Shown here piece after piece: positions 55,677 to 64,000 of a stretch of DNA of 64,000 nucleotides. The notes below the pieces were generated by a model. That model searched no databases and was not told the origin of the DNA. It worked only from the letters and a program-made list of their open reading frames with translations. Source of the stretch: Topomyia yanbarensis. Its lineage: Eukaryota > Arthropoda > Insecta > Diptera > Culicidae. Where the stretch lies: the NCBI RefSeq assembly GCF_030247195.1, contig NC_080671.1:413922044-413986043 (forward strand), given 5' to 3'. Positions within the stretch are counted from its first letter, which is position 1. Every line of letters begins with the position of its first letter. The position numbers and the translations under genes were made by a program.

Positions 55677-56909
55677 ACATACAATCTCTAAATAATTAGA
55701 TCGTGTCCCAAGATACAATGCTTTGAGGGAAAAAGTTTGCATGTACCCGAATAAATTTACATTTATCTAGCCCAAAAAAATACATAAATGATTATAAAAA
55801 ACTACCCTGACCGGCCAGAAATAAACCAAAAATGCTGTTTTTTTATCATTTCATGTTTATTTCGCGATTAAAAACTCAGTGTACTCAAGTTGGTTTTTTG
55901 TCGCGCGCTTGCGAATTTATATAAGAAATTGCTCCAAAACGTTCTTGAGATCGGTTCAAAGTTTTCTGTCAAATTAACTACATAATGATAAAACAAGAAT
56001 TGATTTTGTTATTTTTTATCATCGAACAACTTTCAGTGCAACTGTGCATCGTTAGTGTTTTGTTTTTCTTTTATCGCGCTCTACCCACTCCGAGATCCCA
56101 AAATGATCTTTCAGAAGAGGCGCTTTGATTGGTCACCGTTTTTCGATGTGCGAGGTAAATTATGCTCTCAGCCGAACTTTCACTCAATATCTCAGTTCAC
56201 ACCTCAATTAATTAAGATAATTTAGGTCAGTTATTTCCGTATGAGCCTTTTATATTGAATTTAATTATTTATGTTTAATATTGAAAAAATATGTAATCTG
56301 TTTGCCGAATATCAACGGGAAAGAATACAAAAATATTAAAAAAAATAACACATCTAAATGTATTCTCATTCACTCCGATTATATCGCTGACATTCTACCC
56401 ACCCGCCTTTTCAGACAAAAATGCAAGAAATACACCGATTTGCACAGTAACTCAGCTTTTCAGTTGCATCATTGATGCGAAAATCCCTTTAGCTTGTTTT
56501 GTTTTAATGGAATACTGATGACCACCTATTGAGTGCCAAACTAACGGCGAGAACCGCACATGCGCCCCGTAAATAATCATCGATGGAACTCACTCTCTCT
56601 TAAAGCGAAATACCGCGCTCACCATATGGCCGAACTGCGTGCGAGCTTGCGTATGCTCTCGATTCTCGTACTATCTCTTGTGAGCATGGATCGCGCGAAT
56701 TGTGTTCCAGTCTGCGGTCTGTCACGAGATTAATTCCTCGGCAGGATTCAACCGGCGGTGGTGTTCTCCAATGGTCGCTGGTGATTTTATTCGATGCTAT
56801 GTAAAATGTTCATGTTAGACTTGAAGAACCACGAGTAAATTATATGTTTACACGCGAAACAAAACACACAAAAAACGAGTTTAAGGATGACATGATTTTT
56901 GATTTATTA
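55677..56909. other. Non-coding with a GC-richer patch
   Basis: 56540-56790 has more CG dinucleotides and fewer repeats than its surroundings (for example GCGCGAATTGTG, TCAACCGGCGGTGG). It might be part of a promoter or untranslated exon; no evidence decides. Confidence 0.35.
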
Positions 56910-57180
56910 GGGTAAACAGGTTTAATACGCCCCCCTTAAGCAAAAATCGCTATATTTCACCATTCGATGCAATGATCTCCGCACCAACTACTCCAATTTA
57001 TTGTTATATTACTTAAAAATTAGTACCCGTTTCATTTTTATTAAAAACAATGTAACAAACTGACTTAGTACGTTGATTTCATGAAACAATACTGTTATCA
57101 GTCATTTTTACTTTTTAGATAATTCATAAATCCTGGGAATTGAAGAGGGGCATTTTGCCCTGGTGGAGCGTATTATACCC
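56910..57180. mobile_element. Possible small TA-MITE (GGGTA ends)
   Basis: GGGTAAACAGGTTTAATACG (56910) and, inverted from 57180, GGGTATAATACGCTCCACC share GGGTA and TAATACGC with a gap. TA precedes the left end; the right flank does not show TA. Confidence 0.4.
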
Positions 57181-57632
57181 TTTGACCTTACTGTTTTCTT
57201 TGCAAAGCCTTCCAGAAATCCGTGGACTAATTAGTATCCGGATAAAGAATGGGCAAATTAAGCATAGCAAAGACCATGGGGCTAGATTCCGTATGCGGCA
57301 TTTTCGCCTTCTGCTTCAACAGACTTCTCAGCCAATTCTTAGTGTATAAGACACTTGCATATTGAAACTAAGAATCTTCGCTGGTCGGGGCTCGACTGTG
57401 ACGACTTCCTTATGAGGCCAGCGCCACACCCTCTGAAACGCAGCACCAGGGCAAACCGCGAATCAGTTCCTGCTTATTGAAAGTGTGCAAATTTTTGGAC
57501 GGCTTCGGAATGGTAATGAACTAGCATCTCCAAGCAGTTCAGCGAAACAAAAAAGCTGGTAGATCGTCTTCAAACTACAAGCTGAAATAAATACCATGTA
57601 GATGAGAATTCTTCGACAGGTCGTTGTGGAAT
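57181..57632. other. Non-coding, nothing recognised
   Basis: Contains a GC-richer patch (57390-57460) without an open frame of known type. Confidence 0.4.
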
Positions 57633-57635
57633 CTA

Positions 57636-58063
57636 GGGTAAGTTTCGACAATGCACTCACAAACGAATTGCGTCAATTCTAGAGCTTTTATTCAAAACGA
57701 CATATCTACAATGAGTGACTCTCTTTGTTTACTTTCTCTTTTTTCGATTTTTACGGCGTCACTATAGCAATTTTCACTTATTTTACAGTACAGATCGAAC
57801 GACGGTGGTTTTGACTAGCATATTATGCAAAGAGTTGAGGGGAAAATGTTAAAGCGACCAAATTATTAACAGAAGAGAAAGTAAACAATATGAGTCGCTC
57901 ATTGTAGATGCCTTTTTGAAAAAATAACGCTCTAGAATTGTTTGTTATCTTCGCCAACGTTTCGACCCCTGAAGAAGACCCAACCCGGGGGTCGAAACGT
58001 TGGCGAAGATAGCACACAATCGACGCAATTCGTTTGTGACTGCATTGCCGCCGAATCTTACCC
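57636..58063. mobile_element. TA-flanked MITE with nested hairpin
   Basis: Left end GGGTAAGTTTCGACAATGCA (57636) and inverted right end GGGTAAGATTCGGCGGCAAT (from 58063), both followed by TCACAAACGAATTGCGTC. TA on both sides (57634-57635, 58064-58065). Inner parts also pair: TCTACAATGAGTGACTC with GAGTCGCTCATTGTAGA, and GTTTACTTTCTCTT with AGAGAAAGTAAAC. The perfect stem at 57947-58010 lies inside. Confidence 0.82.
57947..58010. repeat. Perfect 23-bp stem with 18-base loop
   Basis: ATCTTCGCCAACGTTTCGAC (57947-57966, plus CCC) and its exact reverse complement at 57988-58010; the loop contains TGAAGAAGACCCAACCCG. Confidence 0.9.
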
Positions 58064-58065
58064 TA

Positions 58066-58559
58066 GAAAAAACACCACTACATTTCTCCAGCGGAATTCT
58101 AATATTATTAATAAAACGTAACAGAAGTGTTTGCCTGAAGTTCTGTTGTATCTACTCGCTCAAGCGCGCAACTAAAAATAAACACAATCTCAAATTAAAA
58201 TTGAATATTTTTATAAATGATTAATTTGCATTATGACTTCGTTTCATCAGTATCTATCTGAAACACTACTTTTCTGTACAAGTCAATAGCTCGTGATCGT
58301 GGATGAAATACATTGATATTATCACCAAATTTCATCAGGGAACCAAAGCATTGCATATTAGCATTTTTCCTAGATAAACATAAAACTTCAAATTGAACTG
58401 AATTATCAGATTATTTGGTAATGCCGAGTAGATAATGAATATTTTACAGAAATACTACTTTCTGTTCTCGAATGTAATAAAGTCACACAAATCCTCTGAA
58501 CCTCCTGATCTCAATTCACTCTGTAAGCCATTTGATTTTTTTTTTGTTTTCCAAGGAGA
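58066..58559. other. AT-rich, nothing recognised
   Basis: No coding or repeat signal. Confidence 0.4.
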
Positions 58560-59340
58560 CACATGGCGATCGTTTACCTCCGTACGTGTGAATTTAACTG
58601 AACATCTTCAACAAACATATCTGGTCAAAATTGCTTCGGCGTATAAATTGGACTATTCCTGTCCTCGGCGAAGCATAAATCAAACTCGATTCCACAATCA
58701 GCGCATTTCGGGTAGACGCACCAGCTAAGTACTACGATTACAAAGCACCCCATAAATGCCTCCAAAATTATTACGCAGTCTTCAATGCTGCCCACGCCTT
58801 GCCACAACCCATCTCAATTTTACGCTCCAATTCTCCGAATCCGTGGATCTCGGAATCGATTGCCGAAAACCGAACCGAAGCGAAAGCTTCAATTGCGCGT
58901 AATTTCCCACCAATCTGCAGTTCGCCAGCATCCAGACACAGATAACTGTCATTCCCGCACAAAACTCCATACCGGCGGCGTGCGGGGCCGGGCGAATTCG
59001 AAATCAATATGGTTATACCGAGCCAGTTGTAGCTGATGATAGCATTTCACCGTCGCTCGTTCACGTTCGACAGCCGCGCGGGTGCCCTATTGTGAGGTGC
59101 AGTATCCGAAATTATAACCCGGCAGTGATCATCGTTGGACCGACCACAACACGACGCAACCCGTTCCGTCCCATCCCGTACCATCACGCACCGGTGGTGT
59201 AGCAGATTCGCGGCGAAGCTCAATGCTGTGAAATGCAGTTGATTTTACGACTGAAATTGATAGTCCTGCAAATTCGGACTGCTAGACTGCTGTAGTGATT
59301 TTTGCGGATTCGCCAGTCAGTCATCACAGGGACGTTTGTA
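58560..59340. other. GC-richer low-repeat island
   Basis: The minus strand has a 79-codon open frame (59007-58771) with VLCGNDSYLCLDAGELQIGG and ELERKIEMGCGKAWAAL; I do not recognise it and no ATG context, signal peptide or splice site clearly supports it. Downstream (59040-59230) CG-rich sequence lacks repeats. This and 39061-41639 are the best places to look for a host exon. Confidence 0.35.
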
Positions 59341-62300
59341 CACAGGAAAAATTAATTTAAATTACTAGTATCCTGAACGAACAATCCATTCGATATCATA
59401 AATTGAATTCAAATTGATAAACCAGCGCACGATTGGAATTCTCAGAATAGGTTGTTGACCTTTGAAATTTATTGAGTAAGTCCGGGGAAATTTTCTGTGT
59501 GCTACAAATACTACATACCCGGGTTTACTCGGTTGAATGCAGAGTTCGAATATCAATCGGTGAAACAGCGAAAAGGATTACATTTGGCGCCAGCTGCTGG
59601 TGGGTTGATCATTATCGTTCTCCCTCTGTGTCTAGAGCAGCACTAACCGCATGGCAGGACTTATATTGACACATGTAACGGAGATAATTATGTTACTGCT
59701 GGTAGGTGGCAGATGTGAGCTGGCATCTACCAAATTACACAGTTTAAGCTTTGATTTCGTGCAATCAGCTTAAGCATTGATTTTGAGCAAACACCTGGAC
59801 CATTTAAAATAGAAAACGTTTGGTGTATCTCGTTGCAGTATTTGTTTTAAATTTCGTCTATTGGACACAGCGTTGGCTTTATTGGGCAAGGGTTCTTTTT
59901 TAATTATAATGTGTAAACAAAATGAAATGAATCGATGTTTCTAATCATACAAGTCGATTTGCAACTTTCCTTAATTAAAGCAATTAAATCTGGAGAAAAT
60001 AAACATAAAAATATTCAATAACTTTGAACCGAATGATAATATTTTCAGACTATATTCAATGAAAATTAGTAATTTTACAACCTTGTTTGCATGAAAGGTC
60101 ACAATGAAATAATTATTAAATAAATTAAATTTAAGGGGGTTACCATGAAAAATGCATCATGAATTTTAAAGATTACTCCTATGAGTTCAAGTTCATCGGA
60201 AAAAAAAATTTCGACTTGTTCTAAAACTTTGTTGAAAAAAACCAACTCTGTATTATTTCAGGGGAAAGAGGTGTTTTTTCGTTTCAGAATAAGGGTATTA
60301 TTCATGTGAGTAATTCCTACAAAAACGATGGTTTGACGTCTAATGAATAAGGTGTACGTTTCAGACATTTCCGACCACCGTACTGTGTAACCGTTTTCTT
60401 TGATATTTGTTGCTGTGCTGGTGGTTGGTTATTCAAGTATTAGTAGAGTTTGAAGTACTAATGTATGTCTTTCATGTAATGATCACAACTTCAGCTGGAT
60501 CTTGTACCTGTCTATTACGTCTCTCATATATTGTTTTTTATTTCTTCATTCCAAATCCTATACTGCCATTCTACACCCGTTTTCAGCTAGGTCAGCAAGG
60601 ATGGTGATAGTGAACGTCTTAACACTCACACATTCTCAAACGCGGTCTCAAGCGGGAACCTAAAGCCCCCCCCCCGAAATTTTTCAAAAATAGATTCAAG
60701 AAGCAACATGTTTTTCGGTAACTTGTAAAAAATTGTATCTTGTTTGGTTTCAACAAATTAATGGGAGAATGGTGAGGAAGATTGCTATTTCGAGCCACCG
60801 AAGACATCGGTCATGATATCTAGTCAGTATGCCGAGTCTGATAACACACTTCCTTTCATATTGTGTGACTCGTCGGAAGAACAAAAGAAACTGTTACTTT
60901 AATTCTTGCTGGGATGATCCGTCGGATGATTGAATCGCAGAAGCAAGAAGTGGTGCTCCAGCCAAACGTGGAGGCTATTGACTTCCGGAATTTTTGCATA
61001 ACCGAATTTCATGATGGGAAATATTTGCTGAAGGTGAAAATAGAGGTTATGCTTACGAACTTCGCCTTTAACGAGTTCTACCTTGTCAGGTATTCAGTAC
61101 TTATCTTATTCAACACATTAGCCCAGGCGAAACCAGTCATTTTGCAACTTGTAACACGTGGTTGATTCTCATATATATGGATGATGAGAAAATCAATGTT
61201 CGGCTACAAGATCTGATACCACTTACTTGAACCGCGGACGAACGACCAGGAGGTTAAAGCCCCAATAAACAAACTTAACTTATTTGAACCGTGGCCATTA
61301 AAAGATTCCTGTCACATTTGGAAAAAATGGAATTTATTATAAAGGACACATCTAGGAATTAGACGGGCAGGGTTAGCTAGGATTTCGTCCTAGCTGACCC
61401 TGTACGTACAAAACGCAATGCGATAGTATCATTATACGGGTTACATCTTTGCACATCCATAGTCTCCAATACGATTACCTGAAAAACAAACAATTGCCAA
61501 ATTTGTGGCTGCTGTTCATATAATATTGACGGCAAAAACTGCGTCTAGTATCTCAAAATTAACAGTCAGCATCATCATTGAGGAAGTCAACACTGGTGGC
61601 CCGTAAGGGGCCAAAACAAAAATTAAATCAGATATTCGCGAACATGGACATGGCAGTTACCACGATAATAATACGAAAGTGTACAAGATAGATATGAACG
61701 ACCACCAAGACGCGGTTGGTTATGAAAAATATTTCTCAGTCAGTAAACAGGTCAATCGCACGAGATCTGTTGGACAACCATTAGCGTTTTATCATTTTCA
61801 TTGTTTTCATTGTGGAAATATATTAAAGACTCAAGGTTTCATTTAGCTCAAATAAACGAATTATATAATAAAAATTTAGAAGTTTCGTAGAAAACTGAGT
61901 ACAAAAACTGTCCCAAAATTAACATTTATCGCTAGTGATGGCATCTAACAAAACTCATTTTATGCTTGATATTGGCCTGAATGAAGAAAGTTAGTTAAAT
62001 CATACGCAAATTGGATTTCTGTAATAGATTAGAGCACTGTACGCTTAATATAAACGTCAGGCATCTCACTCAAGCGTGCTAAACAAAAACATTTCAATTA
62101 GCTGATGACATAGTTGTAGCCGAGACGACAGGTTTTTTTTATTTTCGTATCATTTTAATGCAATAGTATTTCTATTGACATTCAATTTCATTTTATGTGG
62201 GGAATGCTGTGAAAAAATAAACAAGCCAAAAAGTGGTAAACCAGCGGTTTTCCTGAGGTGTTTATCAACCCACGAATCGTATATTACTAATTTTGTTGAT

Positions 62301-62442
62301 ATACAGAAACGTACACAGTAGCGGTAGGACTAACTGACGTGATTTTACACTTACTTTCCTTCAGATGTCAATTGATCAATTGATGCTAAACCACATATTA
62401 GTCAATCAACCATAATAAACTAAATGTTGCAACCACCAGCAG
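59341..62442. other. AT-rich intergenic DNA
   Basis: No gene recognised. A C9-10 run is at 60667-60676, next to a copy of the phrase AAACGCGGTCTCAAGC (60640) shared with 46390 and 46860. Confidence 0.45.
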
Positions 62443-62552
62443 CATTTTAGTCGCTTTCGATGGTTTCTAATTAATGCCTATGTAAGTTTGAAAACGACGT
62501 GTCGATAGATTGATCAGACATCAGTAGGTTATTACGGAGAGCGACTAAAATG
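62443..62552. repeat. Short inverted repeat
   Basis: CATTTTAGTCGCT (62443-62455) pairs exactly with AGCGACTAAAATG (62540-62552). Confidence 0.75.
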
Positions 62553-62957
62553 TTGTAACTAGTTGAGTCTTTAAGTCAATAAGGTGGGATTATTGTTTCG
62601 ATTTCATGTTTTCATTATATTACAGTCTTTCATTTTATTTTTGGTCTTTATGGAATAAGATGATAAGACATCACGGAGAAAAAAAGCAAAAAGGAATCAA
62701 TAAATTGAAATCGAGGGTAAGTAAGTGCGATGTATTCCCTTATATGTGTCGAAATTAAGAGATGCTGAAATTATTGAGCTTGTTCACATTTATAGTTTCT
62801 AGTTATGTTGTCCGCAATGAAGCATTTAGCAAAATTTTACGTAAATTAGATGATAGTAGTAACAGTGTTAAGTGATTTTCATTCGATTTGTGGACAATTT
62901 TCTTGAATAGATTAAATTCCGGGAAGTTACCTTTAGTTGATTAAATCATTGAAATAC

Positions 62958-63755
62958 ATAAGTCATTCCACGTCAGTTTTACAACCAAAATTTCAATTCC
63001 TTCCAAAATGTTTTCTTACATTCTTTAGCTAAAAATAATTGACACGTATTTTTTTGGTTTGGCTAAATATTATATTTTTTTTTTCAAGTTATTCGCTTTT
63101 GAACTTTTCAAGTCTATAAAATTGAACATTTTTCAATCACTGATAACTCGGAATCGACTCGATATATGGAAAAAAATATTAAATAAAAAAGTTGCGTTTC
63201 AAATAAGCTTATCAAAAAAAAATCACAATTTTTTTGTTATATAATTTATGAAATTTGCAATTACTTGAAACAAATTGAATTTTTTTAAGGTTGGACCAAA
63301 TTTTTTATTTATTATTTTCTTTAAGTATTAAAATCATGTTAAAAAGATTATGTAAAAATTTGGCAGTGGAATTCTTTGCGAGATTTTACAATTATAAACA
63401 TAAAGCAAGGCAATTTTACACTAAACGCCCAGTGAAAGGCCTGTTATAAGTGAAATATCTCGTAAAACACTTCAAGTTCCATTCTGAAATTTTCTCATAA
63501 TCTTCTTAATATAGTTATGTAATCAAAATAAATTTGATTTCGGGGGACTTTAAAAAAAATATTCTTTTAACATTAGAATACCCCAAAAAATAAATTTGCA
63601 GAATGCGAGTCATTCCACGATTAAAAACTATGATTTTAGTTCCCTCCAATTTTTTTGCATTCTTTAGCTGAAAATTATAGACACGATTTTTTTACTTTGG
63701 CTGAATTTGATATTTTTTTTCAAGTTATGAGTTTTTGAACATTATAAAATACTAG
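62958..63755. repeat. Direct repeat pair, about 650 bp apart
   Basis: 62958-63115 and 63606-63745 share GTCATTCCACG, ACATTCTTTAGCT/GCATTCTTTAGCT, AATTATAGACACG-type, TTTGGCT-AAT-T-ATATTTTTTTT and CAAGTTAT-GTTTTTGAAC in the same order and orientation. The material between is AT-rich. Confidence 0.7.
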
Positions 63756-64000
63756 CTAATACCCATCGCGCGTTGATGCGATTTTCAACGAAATAGGAGG
63801 AAAACACAATTTGTTCCGAAGCGCCATCTTGTAGACAGATAATCCCCACCAATAGCACACAAACACGCTCCATAACAAATTCCTACTATGCATAAATTTT
63901 TACGGCAATTGGTTAAGCCGTTTGGGAGTCCATAAATCATGTACATACAAATATCGACTTTTAATAATATAGTGATTTTTTAAAGTTTTATAAATTTAAT
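63756..64000. repeat. Degenerate dispersed repeat at the window end
   Basis: ACTAGCTAATACCCATCGCG, then GGCAATTGGTTAAGCCGTTT and GTACATACAAATATCGACTT, followed by TTAATAATATAG. The order 'CTAGCT-CCC...GCG', '...AGCCGTTTGGGAG...', 'ACATACA...AT-rich end' is typical of a very common arthropod dispersed repeat; its class cannot be fixed from this fragment. Confidence 0.4.

Noticed and set aside
1..64000. Endogenous viral sequences (flavivirus- or rhabdovirus-like) and LTR retrotransposons
   Set aside because: No reading resembled viral polymerase or nucleoprotein, and no paired long terminal repeats or integrase/protease motifs were seen.

Overview
This is a eukaryotic, AT-rich, intron-era stretch of nuclear DNA that is almost entirely transposable elements. 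The set of elements points to a culicine mosquito, most likely Aedes: a D37E-type mariner, an I-clade element resembling MosquI, a LOA-clade element resembling Lian, RTE-type elements, a Feilai-like tRNA-derived SINE, and dense TA-flanked MITEs. I see no intact host gene, no RNA gene and no viral insertion. The species call is inference from element families.

Layout. 276-5257: two long-inverted-repeat elements with CACNGTG-type ends; the first holds a large hairpin and a D37E mariner whose transposase has one in-frame TGA. 5258-8160: little repeat signal. 8565-10492: a foldback-like element bounded by inverted arrays of a 16-bp unit, with a hairpin MITE inside. 10780-11621: a TA-flanked MITE. 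11681-14289: 5'-truncated RTE-type retrotransposon on the minus strand. 14525-21300: a degenerate tandem array with CTCF-like motifs, split by a MITE (14759-20697), which is split by a second RTE-type copy (15140-20240), which is split by a CACAGTG-ended element (16806-18593); each junction can be read from the sequence. 22450-24600: decayed gag of an I-like element with other repeats between its parts. 25.4-29.9 kb: hairpins, MITEs and dispersed repeats.

30460-39060: a decayed LOA-clade element split at a 10-bp duplication by an almost intact I-clade element (32663-38787) that has ORF1 (gag with three zinc knuckles) and ORF2 (endonuclease, reverse transcriptase, RNase H; one frame break). 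39061-41639: low-repeat region with a trinucleotide microsatellite. 41644-45056: piggyBac-like non-autonomous element at TTAA, containing a TA-MITE that contains a jockey/CR1-type reverse transcriptase fragment. 45.1-50.7 kb: a CG-motif hairpin repeat, a degenerate repeat field, an R1-like fragment and AT-rich DNA. 50691-50860: SINE. 52532-54609: hAT-like element with a second repeat inserted in it. 54.6-64 kb: sparse; two small TA-MITEs, a perfect 23-bp stem, a GC-richer island (58560-59340), and degenerate repeats to the end.

Nothing here forms an operon or a host pathway. The functional logic is that of mobile elements: retrotransposons supply endonuclease and reverse transcriptase, DNA elements supply or borrow transposase, and nested insertions give a relative history. 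The most informative signals are the nest at 14.5-21.3 kb, the CACAGTG-ended elements with a clean 5-bp target duplication, and the tandem CTCF-like motifs.
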